Shown one piece after another: positions 15,118 through 22,298 of a stretch of DNA of 31,015 nt (positions within the stretch are counted from its first letter, which is position 1; each line of letters begins with the position of its first letter). Both the position numbers and the translations under genes were made by a program. This DNA is from TWA4 sp964613155. Its GTDB lineage: Bacteria; Bacillota; Clostridia; Lachnospirales; Lachnospiraceae. The notes below the pieces were generated by a model that made no database searches, had not been told where the DNA came from, and saw only the letters and a list, made by a program, of their open reading frames with translations. The stretch covers positions 1 through 31,015 of the forward strand of contig CAZTHP010000023.1 of NCBI GenBank assembly GCA_964613155.1, read 5' to 3'.

Positions 15118-15840
15118 TTAATCTTCTGCAAATCTCTGTGATACAAAGATCATCGTCAACATACAGAAAACGTACGTCTGAATCGCTCCTGAGAACAAGT
15201 CAAAGTAGAAATGCAATGCTGCCGGGATAGCCAGTGTGCACAGCCACGGCATCATTCCGTACCACAATGCCATAATGATCGTACCTGAAAGCAGGTTGGC
15301 AAAAAGACGCAATGACATAGAAACCGGTGTTGCAATTTCACTTATGATGTTAACCGGTAAAAATACTGGGAATGGATCCAGATAACCCTTCCAGTAATCT
15401 TTCTTCTGGTAACGAATACCATTATAGTGGATCATCACGAACGTAATGATCGCAAGCATAAAGGTAACACCATAATCAGCCGTCGGTGAACGAAGTCCTA
15501 AGATACCTGAAATATTGCTAAGCAAAATGTAACAGAAAATGGTAATGATATAATTGGAATACTTCTTACCTTTCGGTCCCATATTGCTGATAACCATATT
15601 ATCAAGAAACTCAACTACCGCCTCACAAAGACATTGGAAGACTCCTGGGATTTCTTCAGCATTTTTGAAACGTCTACGCACGGCAAATGCAAGGATCAGT
15701 AACGTTATCGTTACAATCAGCTGGCTGACATGAGTGGTCGTAATCCAAAGTTCCTGACCGCCTACATTATACTTGACAAGACCATCAATCATATATCCGG
15801 CTTCATTCGACTTTATCAATAATGTTCCTATACTACTCAC
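15118..15840 (-). CDS. atpB: ATP synthase Fo subunit a
   Basis: A 240-residue multi-pass membrane protein that forms the ion half-channels beside the c ring. The essential arginine is in 'SMSLRLFANLLSGTIIM'. The C-terminal helix 'FSGAIQTYVFCMLTMIFVS' is typical, and five to six hydrophobic helices are visible. The start is ambiguous. The GTG at 15840 overlaps the upstream gene by 8 bp and has GAGGGG directly adjacent with no spacer. A TTG seven codons later (15819) has AGGA six bases before it and may be the true start. Position in the operon is standard (a before c). Confidence 0.96.
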   Translation of the reverse strand: MSSIGTLLIKSNEAGYMIDGLVKYNVGGQELWITTTHVSQLIVTITLLILAFAVRRRFKNAEEIPGVFQCLCEAVVEFLDNMVISNMGPKGKKYSNYIITIFCYILLSNISGILGLRSPTADYGVTFMLAIITFVMIHYNGIRYQKKDYWKGYLDPFPVFLPVNIISEIATPVSMSLRLFANLLSGTIIMALWYGMMPWLCTLAIPAALHFYFDLFSGAIQTYVFCMLTMIFVSQRFAED

Positions 15841-16267
15841 CCCCTCTTATAGTTTTATTACCATCCGCAAAACACTCCAGGAAATGCCTTAGGAATGGTT
15901 GTAAATATGCCCCCACCTTTATACCGAATCCTCCGATAAACACTGCAAGCATATTTAAACACGCTGTAAAACAGGCAATCAAAAGTACCACTGCCCAGAC
16001 TGCAAGCCGCATCAGATATCTGGTTATCATATACTTCTCTGCTGCCTTTGTGTCGTGCATGTCCATAGTCAATTCTGTTGAGTAGGTGATGTGGACAATG
16101 GAACCTGCACTTATCAAACATCCCAGACAAAAACTGATCAGGATCGGTAATGTTGGAAATGGAAGAAATAAAATAACCAACACTCCTGCCAACATATAGA
16201 TCAGGATTCCTGCCAGGATTTCGATCAAAACTTGTTTTGACTCTTTTTTCAATCTTCTACCGGTCAT
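15833..16267 (-). CDS. atpI: ATP synthase subunit I (AtpI) family membrane protein
   Basis: A 144-residue protein with four predicted membrane helices at about residues 13-35, 38-60, 85-107 and 109-127, and a positively charged N-terminus (MTGRRLKKESK). Size, topology and position directly before atpB fit the AtpI family, which assists c-ring assembly or Mg2+ provision; it is not a structural subunit. It overlaps atpZ by 11 bp and ends within the longest reading of atpB, so the three are translationally linked. Sequence conservation in this family is low, so the assignment rests mostly on topology and context. Confidence 0.82.
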   Translation of the reverse strand: MTGRRLKKESKQVLIEILAGILIYMLAGVLVILFLPFPTLPILISFCLGCLISAGSIVHITYSTELTMDMHDTKAAEKYMITRYLMRLAVWAVVLLIACFTACLNMLAVFIGGFGIKVGAYLQPFLRHFLECFADGNKTIRGGE

Positions 16268-16493
16268 ACGTACTCGCTTTCTCCGATTCTTTCATCGTTG
16301 CCAAAACCAGCACATATGCATTCTTTCCGCCTGCTATGACGCCTAAAATCAAAAGTACAATTGTCGTATGCCATCCAAAACGATTGTCCAGCCATATCCC
16401 AATTGCCGTACAAAGAATAATCGGTGCCAGAAGTGTAATGCTCACCTGCGTGATCATCATCAGGCACTTCGCTAATATTCCATGATTCTTCAT
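16257..16493 (-). CDS. atpZ: AtpZ-like two-helix membrane protein
   Basis: A 78-residue protein with two membrane helices (about 10-32 and 42-62) and the family motif GIWLDNRFG between them, with Asp and Gly conserved. AtpZ proteins head many Firmicutes ATP synthase operons and have been linked to Mg2+/Ca2+ transport together with AtpI. I chose the ATG at 16493 because AGAAGGGAG precedes it with proper spacing. A longer frame to 16547 adds a basic stretch that includes the hairpin at 16508-16525 and is unlikely to be translated. It is the first gene of the operon. Confidence 0.85.
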   Translation of the reverse strand: MKNHGILAKCLMMITQVSITLLAPIILCTAIGIWLDNRFGWHTTIVLLILGVIAGGKNAYVLVLATMKESEKASTYDR

Positions 16494-16507
16494 GAAAGGC
16501 TCCCTTC

Positions 16508-16525
16508 TGAAACGCTTTCGTTTCA
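16508..16525 (-). promoter_or_regulatory. hairpin next to the atpZ ribosome site
   Basis: TGAAACG and CGTTTCA form a perfect 7-bp stem with a four-base loop, directly upstream of the AGAAGGGAG Shine-Dalgarno of the first operon gene. It may protect the mRNA 5' region or modulate initiation. Confidence 0.4.
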
Positions 16526-16643
16526 AATGATTGGTATCACAATACAAAAAATTTGGAGAAATTTAGCACTCCTGTCATAATGCCCAAAAGTCTTCTAAAT
16601 CTTCGCTTTTTTTTCAAATATGTCACAGCCATTAACTGCCTTT

Positions 16644-16671
16644 ATTATATCATTTTTATAAGATTTGTCCA
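16644..16671 (-). promoter_or_regulatory. promoter of the ATP synthase operon
   Basis: Minus-strand TGGACA (16666-16671), a 16-bp spacer and TATAAT (16644-16649) preceded by TGA (extended -10). The predicted start near 16637 leaves a leader of about 145 nt before atpZ. This is the only strong promoter-like sequence upstream of the operon. Confidence 0.75.
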
Positions 16672-16692
16672 TACGAAAATTCCTTTTTTATC

Positions 16693-16961
16693 AGAATCTT
16701 ATAATTGATTCTTGATTTTTTCGGTTTTTTTATAACATAGTTGAGACTTTTCTTTCGAATTGTATAAAAATCGGTACACACCCGCAGTCCACTGACCTTT
16801 CTACCCTAAAATACGAGTCCTCAACCCATTTTATTCCACTTTTATTATGCGATTATACCAAATGTATAACACCCTTCAAAGTGCACAATAGATTCCAAAT
16901 ACAGAAACCTTATAGAAATTGTTTCCAAATGCACAAATACGGCCTGCATGCAGACCGTATT
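16693..16961. other. intergenic region between atp and comEB-type genes
   Basis: This stretch holds an AGAATC/GATTCT inverted repeat (16693-16712) followed by T-runs on the plus strand. It also has a hairpin AATACGG...CCGTATT (16936-16961) about 33 nt beyond the stop of the deaminase gene, the probable end of the minus-strand cluster. A plus-strand TTGAGA/TATAAA pair near 16741-16768 has no gene after it. No coding region is supported. Confidence 0.45.
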
Positions 16962-16993
16962 ACGCTATTTTTTCACGATTCTCCACACAGTTT

Positions 16994-17524
16994 CTACAAT
17001 TCAATCGAGATTTTTCTTCCTGTTTTTCTGTATTGATAATACGCTACGCCCGCTGCATCAAACATACGGCGGGACGCTCTTACAGAAGGAGTATCTCCAT
17101 ATTTATCATCGTTATACACAACCGTCTTGATCCCGGACTGAATGATCGCCTTTGCGCACTCATTGCACGGAAATAAGGTAACATATAAACGGCTTCCTTC
17201 CAGACTGCCGCCTCGATAATTTAAAATTGCATTCAACTCACTGTGTGTCGTATAAAAATATTTATTGTCATAAGGTTCCCCTTCACGATTCCAGGGAAAT
17301 TCATCATCTGAGCATCCTATCGGAAATCCATTATATCCCATCGAAAGAATCTTATTGCTCTGACTGACGATGCAGGCTCCTACCTGTGTATTTGGGTCTT
17401 TTGAACGCATCGCAGCTAAAGTCGCAACACCCATAAAATATTCATCCCACGAAATATAATCCGCACGTTTTGAGGATTTTAACACCTCACTGACCGGTTT
17501 CATCTCCATACCGCTCACCCGCAC
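16994..17524 (-). CDS. dCMP deaminase-family protein (ComEB-like)
   Basis: A 176-residue zinc-dependent deaminase of the deoxycytidylate/ComEB group, which converts dCMP to dUMP for thymidylate synthesis. Zinc ligands are the His of THSELNAI (with the catalytic Glu) and the two Cys of PCNEC about 30 residues later. 'SKDPNTQVGACIV' and 'GYNGFPIGCSDDEF' are family motifs. The reading frame begins with GTG at 17524, only 3 bp after rpiB, but the ATG five codons in (after GGGTGAG) is as likely. It ends a four-gene minus-strand cluster. It may be a biosynthetic deaminase; a competence role cannot be inferred. Confidence 0.9.
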   Translation of the reverse strand: MRVSGMEMKPVSEVLKSSKRADYISWDEYFMGVATLAAMRSKDPNTQVGACIVSQSNKILSMGYNGFPIGCSDDEFPWNREGEPYDNKYFYTTHSELNAILNYRGGSLEGSRLYVTLFPCNECAKAIIQSGIKTVVYNDDKYGDTPSVRASRRMFDAAGVAYYQYRKTGRKISIEL

Positions 17525-17527
17525 TTC

Positions 17528-17956
17528 TTAATCTTCGATTTTCTGAATTCTTCTGATATGTCTCTCATCATTGGAGAAATCTGTATGCAGAAAGGTATCA
17601 ACGATCTTCACTGCCAGACCAGGACCCGTCACACGGGAACCAAGTGCCAGAATATTGGCATCATTATGCTCTCTGGTTGCCTGTGCGCTGAAACAATCTC
17701 CACATAAAGCTGCACGGATTCCTTTTACTTTATTAGCAGTAATGGAAATTCCAATTCCTGTACCACAAACTAAGATTCCTTTTTCGCATTCACCAGAAGC
17801 AACTGCCTGTGCTACTGGTTTCGCAATATCCGGATAATCGCAGGAAGTTCTGTCATAGCAGCCAAAATCCTTGTATGCAATTCCTTCCTTGTCTAAATAC
17901 GCTAAAATTTCTTCCTTCAGTTCAAATCCGCCATGGTCACATCCAAATGCTATCAT
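17528..17956 (-). CDS. rpiB: ribose-5-phosphate isomerase B
   Basis: A 142-residue enzyme that interconverts ribose 5-phosphate and ribulose 5-phosphate. The RpiB/LacAB signature is clear: 'IAFGCDHGGFELKE' at the start, catalytic Cys in 'ILVCGTGIGISITANK', and 'REHNDANILALGSR' with the catalytic-site His and phosphate-binding Arg. The length is normal. It is followed 3 bp later by the deaminase gene and preceded by the pseudo-phosphatase gene 30 bp upstream. In many Bacillota rpiB lies next to tsaC/sua5 and a LMW-phosphatase, the same order as here. Confidence 0.95.
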   Translation of the reverse strand: MIAFGCDHGGFELKEEILAYLDKEGIAYKDFGCYDRTSCDYPDIAKPVAQAVASGECEKGILVCGTGIGISITANKVKGIRAALCGDCFSAQATREHNDANILALGSRVTGPGLAVKIVDTFLHTDFSNDERHIRRIQKIED

Positions 17957-17986
17957 CTTTTTACTCCTTTTTCTCTTTTTATTCTT

Positions 17987-18754
17987 TTACACTTCATTTG
18001 CTTCACTTTTATCATCATCGCTCTTTCGCGCTTTGATTTCTTCATAAAGTCGTTTATATTCCGAAATTTCGGCTTCTTTAGCCGCTTCACGGGCAGCTTC
18101 CCGCGCTGCGGTCTTCTCTACCACGCGCAGATATTCTTCCTCCAGCTGTTTTTCTTGCTTTTGCTTCAGCTGCTCAGCAACTGCTTTGACCGCTTCTGCA
18201 TCCTCTGCCATACTTTCCTGAACTGTTTCCTCAAATACCTGCTGTACGACTTTTTCAACTTCTTCGATACTTAAAGGCTTCGGTTCTTCTGTCAGTTCCC
18301 GATCGATCGGCTCAAATATGATCTGTGCCGCTGCTTTGACCAACAAATCCAGATGTTCAAATGCATCTTGATAACAAGAAAGATCCCCTGATGGTGTAAC
18401 CGGATCTCCTTTGTATCCTACAAATCCTCGCAGCGTCGCAACATCACAATCTGGTTCCATTCCCGTAAGAATCTTATGCGCCTGTGTTTCTTTCAGCGTA
18501 AGAATCAAAGTATCTTCGGTAATATCTTCCGGCTTTAATTCTTCGCTGTAGCTTTTAGAGGGTGTTAAATGATTCTGCTCTAATATCTGCACAACCTTTG
18601 GGTTTACTGGTTCTGGAAACAGCACCACAAGCCCTCTGGAAAGAATCTCCAACGGCCGGTCTGCTGCCACTGCTTTAAAAATTGCTTCTGACATAATACT
18701 TTCGCAAAGATTATCTTCTCCGACCAGTATGACCTTTCGATAACGTTTTTCCAT
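17987..18754 (-). CDS. LMW protein-tyrosine-phosphatase-like protein without catalytic residues
   Basis: A 255-residue protein. Residues 1-160 follow the low-molecular-weight phosphatase fold: 'KVILVGEDNLCESIMSEAIF' aligns with the usual V-C-x5-R-S-x-M-A-E-A-I. The catalytic Cys is Gly12 and the P-loop Arg is Glu18, while Asn15, Cys17 and Ser19 are kept. A later 'GDPVTPSGDLSCYQDAFEHL' aligns with the family's Asp-Pro loop and following helix. Residues about 165-255 are an added charged coiled coil rich in Glu, Lys and Ala. It lies 33 bp after tsaC and before rpiB, exactly where active phosphatases are often found. I infer a non-catalytic descendant, perhaps a binding protein; no function is known. 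Confidence 0.75.
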   Translation of the reverse strand: MEKRYRKVILVGEDNLCESIMSEAIFKAVAADRPLEILSRGLVVLFPEPVNPKVVQILEQNHLTPSKSYSEELKPEDITEDTLILTLKETQAHKILTGMEPDCDVATLRGFVGYKGDPVTPSGDLSCYQDAFEHLDLLVKAAAQIIFEPIDRELTEEPKPLSIEEVEKVVQQVFEETVQESMAEDAEAVKAVAEQLKQKQEKQLEEEYLRVVEKTAAREAAREAAKEAEISEYKRLYEEIKARKSDDDKSEANEV

Positions 18755-18787
18755 AGATGCCGCCTTTCTTAAAATTGAAAATTCCTA

Positions 18788-19960
18788 TCACACTCGAATT
18801 TCTTTATGCCCGGCAGCTTTTACCAGTCGATTCATGACCGCATATCCTAATGCATCTGAGGAAAATGCCTCTGAATAGATCACATCAACGCCTGTTTCAT
18901 CAAATTCACGCAAAATCTCATATAAATTGTGTGCAACACTTTCTAAAACTTCCCGACTTCCAATGCATTTTACCAGTCCCTTCTGATAATGGTCTCTGGT
19001 TTCATTGGTACAGATAATTCCTGCTTGTTTTCCTTGTGCCAATGCCTGCTCTGTCAATTCACAAATCTTTTTGACGACATCTGCACTTTCTCCTTCGACC
19101 AGCGTCAGTTCCGCTTTCGGCGCATAATGCCGATACTTCTGACCCGGTGCCTTCGGATGAAAATCCTTCCACTTTTCCGGATCCAATGCCTGATCGATCC
19201 GAACTTCTCCCAGCAATTCTGTGAGCATCTCATAGGTAATATAGCCTGGCCGCAGAATAACCGGAACTTCCTCTGTCAAATCCAAAATAGTAGACTCGAT
19301 ACCGATCCGGCAAAGACCGCCGTCCAGAATCATATCAATCCGGCCGTCCATATCCTGTGCTGTATGACGCGCAGAGGTAGGGCTTGGTCTTCCAGACGTA
19401 TTGGCACTTGGAGCTGCTATCGGAACTCCTGCTTCCTCAATCAAACGTCTTGCCACCGGATGATCCGGCATACGCACTGCAACGGTATCCAAACCTCCAG
19501 TCGTCTCATCCGGAACAATCGGCTTTTTCTTAAAAATCATCGTAAGCGGTCCCGGCCAATAAGCTTTCATTAAAAGCTTCGCGGACTCCGGAATATAGGC
19601 CGCCAATTCAAAAAGTTGTTCTTCCTGCGAAATATGGGCGATCAAAGGATTATCCGAAGGTCTGCCTTTCGCCGCATAAATCTTAGCAGCTGCTCCGGCA
19701 TCCAGTGCATTGCCTCCAAGTCCGTAAACGGTTTCCGTTGGAAATGCTACCAGACCGCCCCGTCGGATCACCTCTGCCGCTTCCGCATATGCAGCCGAAG
19801 TCTCTGCTGGACTCGTCTGCTGTAAATTTATCATCTTTGTATCCATCTTGTCGGATTGCGTTACAGCAACCACACGAAAGGCTGTATCCCAGCCGCATGT
19901 CTCACTATAACTTCTTCCTTTCTTAATTTCCGTTTCCATACTAATCACAAAGCGTTCCAA
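18788..19960 (-). CDS. tsaC: L-threonylcarbamoyladenylate synthase (Sua5/YwlC type)
   Basis: The enzyme makes threonylcarbamoyl-AMP from threonine, bicarbonate and ATP for the t6A37 modification of ANN-decoding tRNAs. The YrdC domain covers about residues 45-240: 'AAEVIRRGGLVAFPTETVYG', 'IYAAKGRPSDNPLIAHIS', 'VPIAAPSANTSGRPSPT' and 'ILDGGLCRIGIESTILDL'. The Sua5-specific C-terminal domain (about 260-390) is present and ends 'LGYAVMNRLVKAAGHKEIRV'. The start is uncertain. The TTG at 19960, the ATG at 19939 and the ATG at 19846 (MDTKMINLQQ) all lack a good ribosome site, and about 38 residues before the last one are not typical. It is the first gene of the minus-strand cluster. Confidence 0.93.
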   Translation of the reverse strand: MERFVISMETEIKKGRSYSETCGWDTAFRVVAVTQSDKMDTKMINLQQTSPAETSAAYAEAAEVIRRGGLVAFPTETVYGLGGNALDAGAAAKIYAAKGRPSDNPLIAHISQEEQLFELAAYIPESAKLLMKAYWPGPLTMIFKKKPIVPDETTGGLDTVAVRMPDHPVARRLIEEAGVPIAAPSANTSGRPSPTSARHTAQDMDGRIDMILDGGLCRIGIESTILDLTEEVPVILRPGYITYEMLTELLGEVRIDQALDPEKWKDFHPKAPGQKYRHYAPKAELTLVEGESADVVKKICELTEQALAQGKQAGIICTNETRDHYQKGLVKCIGSREVLESVAHNLYEILREFDETGVDVIYSEAFSSDALGYAVMNRLVKAAGHKEIRV

Positions 19961-20144
19961 GCAAATGGGATTCCATCACGATTTCTTTCCAAATCAATCA
20001 GAACCACCACTCACAGAAAGCGTTCCACAAGCTGCATTTGCTCCAGCTTGCCTGTCTCATTATACCACACATTGCAAATGCAAGCAACAACATGTGTATC
20101 CATTCATTTTATCTTATGTGTATTGCTTCATCTCGTTTATCTTT

Positions 20145-20257
20145 TATTCGTACAAACAAACTTTAATCGTTCTCTTTTCTTGTATTCGCACAAACAAACT
20201 TTAATCGTTCTCTTTTCTTGTATTCGTACAAGTAAACTTTAATCCTTTTCTTTTATA
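20145..20257. repeat. 38-bp tandem repeat, three copies
   Basis: Units begin with TATTCG at 20145, 20183 and 20221. The first two are almost identical (one base differs) and the third is slightly diverged. The repeat lies upstream of tsaC in the 19961-20474 gap, where no gene is supported; open frames here only reflect the repeat. Confidence 0.9.
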
Positions 20258-20356
20258 CTTCAAATACGCTTTTGCAGTATTTTTCTGTCCAGTTTCCAAT
20301 ACACACACGCTGTGATCTTTTTTCCCAACTCTAAACAAAAACAACTAGAAACAGCT

Positions 20357-20384
20357 AAAAACAGCCGGCTTTTCCAGCCGGCTG
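20357..20384 (-). terminator. intrinsic terminator of metK
   Basis: On the minus strand CAGCCGGCT pairs with AGCCGGCTG over a five-base loop and is followed by TTTTT. It lies about 90 nt beyond the metK stop. Confidence 0.9.
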
Positions 20385-20413
20385 CATCAGTTTTTCTATT
20401 TGTTCACGAGTTC

Positions 20414-20447
20414 TTCTGCCAAACACGGCATAATCCTTTTGGCAGAA
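20414..20447 (-). repeat. inverted repeat in the metK 3' region
   Basis: TTCTGCCAAA (20414-20423) and TTTGGCAGAA (20438-20447) are perfect 10-bp complements around 14 bases. It lies between the metK stop and its terminator and may be an RNA-stabilising hairpin. Confidence 0.6.
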
Positions 20448-20474
20448 CACGGTAGCATCTTCGTGCTATACAGC

Positions 20475-21662
20475 TTACAGATATTTCCGTAAATCGTCTG
20501 CTTTATCGGTTTTTTCCCAGCTTAAATCCAGATCGTTGCGTCCAAAATGTCCATAAGCTGCGGTCTGTTTGTAGATCGGTCTTCTTAAATCCAGCATTTT
20601 GATAATACCAGCCGGACGCAGATCAAAGTTTTCACGAATGATATCTACTAATTTTTCATCGGAAAGCTTGCCGGTTCCAAAAGTATCAACCATGATGGAA
20701 GTCGGTCTTGCCACACCAATTGCATAGGATAACTGAATTTCACACTTATCTGCTAAACCAGCTGCAACGATATTTTTTGCAACATAACGTGCTGCGTAAG
20801 CTGCAGAACGGTCTACTTTGGTGCAGTCCTTACCAGAGAAAGCGCCGCCGCCATGACGTGCATATCCGCCGTAAGTATCTACGATAATTTTTCTTCCTGT
20901 CAAACCACTATCTCCCTGAGGGCCGCCGATTACAAAACGTCCTGTGGGATTGATAAAGAATTTTGTATGTTCATCTACCATGTGAGCAGGCAGGATTTCA
21001 TCAAAAACATATTTTTTGATATCTTCGTGAATCTGTTCCTGTGTCACCTGTTCGTCATGCTGTGTGGATAATACAACAGCATCCAAACGTACCGGTTTGT
21101 CCTGTTCATCATATTCTACTGTAACCTGTGTTTTACCATCCGGTCTTAAATAAGACAAAGTACCATTTTTACGAACTTCGGTCAGACGACGAGCCAGTTT
21201 ATGAGCCAGCGCGATCGGATAAGGCAGATATTCTTCGGTTTCATTTGTTGCAAAACCAAACATCATACCCTGGTCACCAGCACCGATTGCTTCGATTTCT
21301 TCTTCACTCATAAGATGTTCTTTTGCTTCCAGAGCTTTATTGACACCCATTGCAATATCCGGAGACTGTTCGTCTAATGTAGTGATCACACCGCAGGTAC
21401 TTGCATCAAAACCATACTTTGCACGTGTATAGCCAATTTCTGCTACGGTATCACGCACGATTTTCGGAATATCTACGTAAGCGCTGGTTGTCACTTCACC
21501 CATAACCATAACCAGACCGGTTGTTGTACAAGTTTCACATGCCACACGGCTCATCGGATCCTGTTCCAGAATTGCATCCAGGATCGCATCGGAAATCTGA
21601 TCGCACATTTTATCGGGATGACCCTCTGTAACGGATTCAGAAGTAAATAAACGTCTTTCCAT
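20475..21662 (-). CDS. metK: S-adenosylmethionine synthetase
   Basis: The enzyme makes SAM from methionine and ATP. All family signatures are visible: 'TSESVTEGHPDKMCDQISDA' near the start, 'GAGDQGMMFGFA' (methionine loop), 'TGRFVIGGPQGDSGLTGRK' and the P-loop-like 'GGGAFSGKDCTKVDRSAAY'. I chose the ATG at 21662 (395 residues), since AGAGGG lies ten bases before it; a TTG two codons earlier is also in frame. Regulation is by the S-box riboswitch at 21853-21951 with its terminator at 21810-21837, about 150 nt upstream: high SAM should stop transcription. A strong terminator follows the gene at 20357-20384. Confidence 0.98.
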   Translation of the reverse strand: MERRLFTSESVTEGHPDKMCDQISDAILDAILEQDPMSRVACETCTTTGLVMVMGEVTTSAYVDIPKIVRDTVAEIGYTRAKYGFDASTCGVITTLDEQSPDIAMGVNKALEAKEHLMSEEEIEAIGAGDQGMMFGFATNETEEYLPYPIALAHKLARRLTEVRKNGTLSYLRPDGKTQVTVEYDEQDKPVRLDAVVLSTQHDEQVTQEQIHEDIKKYVFDEILPAHMVDEHTKFFINPTGRFVIGGPQGDSGLTGRKIIVDTYGGYARHGGGAFSGKDCTKVDRSAAYAARYVAKNIVAAGLADKCEIQLSYAIGVARPTSIMVDTFGTGKLSDEKLVDIIRENFDLRPAGIIKMLDLRRPIYKQTAAYGHFGRNDLDLSWEKTDKADDLRKYL

Positions 21663-21809
21663 TCTCAAATTACCCTCTTTCTAAAAACTAAAAATAAACA
21701 ATTACAAATACTCCAAGTAACGTGCGTGAAAACACACTTTTATGTTTCCATCGCAATCGCAGCTGCTGCAAGTCTTGTAACAACACAGACTTTATCGCAC
21801 TGCTCGCAT

Positions 21810-21837
21810 AAAAAAACCATCGAGCGGGACTCGATGG
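21810..21837 (-). terminator. SAM-controlled terminator before metK
   Basis: CCATCGAG and CTCGATGG form a perfect 8-bp stem with loop TCCCG (minus strand), followed by seven T. It lies 15 nt after the S-box aptamer, as expected of an S-box expression platform. Confidence 0.9.
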
Positions 21838-21852
21838 CAAAAAATCAAATCC

Positions 21853-21951
21853 CTCTTATTGTTCGATTTTACTCGCTCAGGTTGGCACCTTCCGTATACG
21901 GGGTTGCCGTGACTTCACAGATCCTTACATCTCCATCACTCTGAATAAGAG
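21853..21951 (-). ncRNA. SAM-I (S-box) riboswitch
   Basis: The minus strand carries the S-box core: CTCTTATTCAGAG at the 5' end, GATGGAGATGTAAGGATCTG, GAAGTCACGGCAACC and GGTGCCAACCTGAGCGAG. The P1 stem CTCTTATT/AATAAGAG is perfect (21944-21951 with 21853-21860). It binds SAM and, with the adjacent terminator, shuts off metK when SAM is plentiful. Confidence 0.93.
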
Positions 21952-22057
21952 AAAATTTTATTAAGTTGTCTTTATTGTAAACATCATGCTGAAAACGACA
22001 GTTCAAAGTCTCGATTCCATCGAATCGACTTTAACTGATCCGTCATACAGCGAAGCT

Positions 22058-22086
22058 AGTATACTGCAAAATATCTTGGATTGCAA
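22058..22086 (-). promoter_or_regulatory. candidate promoter of metK
   Basis: Minus-strand TTGCAA (22081-22086), a 17-bp spacer and TATACT (22058-22063). It leaves about 100 nt before the aptamer. A nearer TTTACA/TAAAAT pair (about 21955-21981) would start transcription inside P1 and is less suitable. Confidence 0.55.
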
Positions 22087-22298
22087 CATCTTTTTCGTTT
22101 TCTTTTTCGTTTTTTATCTATATCATTAAAATAAACGTGACAGAACTCGAAAAAACTTCGAAAAAAGTCTTAAATAGAACTACATCAGATTCCCAAACTG
22201 AGAATCTGTTTATTCCATAACCGTTTGTAATACAAAGACATCCTTGTGTATTATTTTAAATCTGCTCATTTAGTTCTAATTTAAGTTTGATTTTTCAC
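22087..22298. other. gap between murA stop and metK promoter
   Basis: No gene is supported. CAGATTC (22186-22192) / GAATCTG (22202-22208) forms a 7-bp hairpin that may end the murA transcript, but a clean U-run is missing on the minus strand. Confidence 0.4.

Noticed and set aside
19856..20242. Plus-strand frames over the 38-bp repeat
   Set aside because: They are antisense to the tsaC start or lie in repeats, with low-complexity products and no ribosome site.
21955..21981. Near promoter TTTACA/TAAAAT for metK
   Set aside because: Its 15-bp spacer is short and transcription would begin within the S-box P1 stem, damaging the aptamer.
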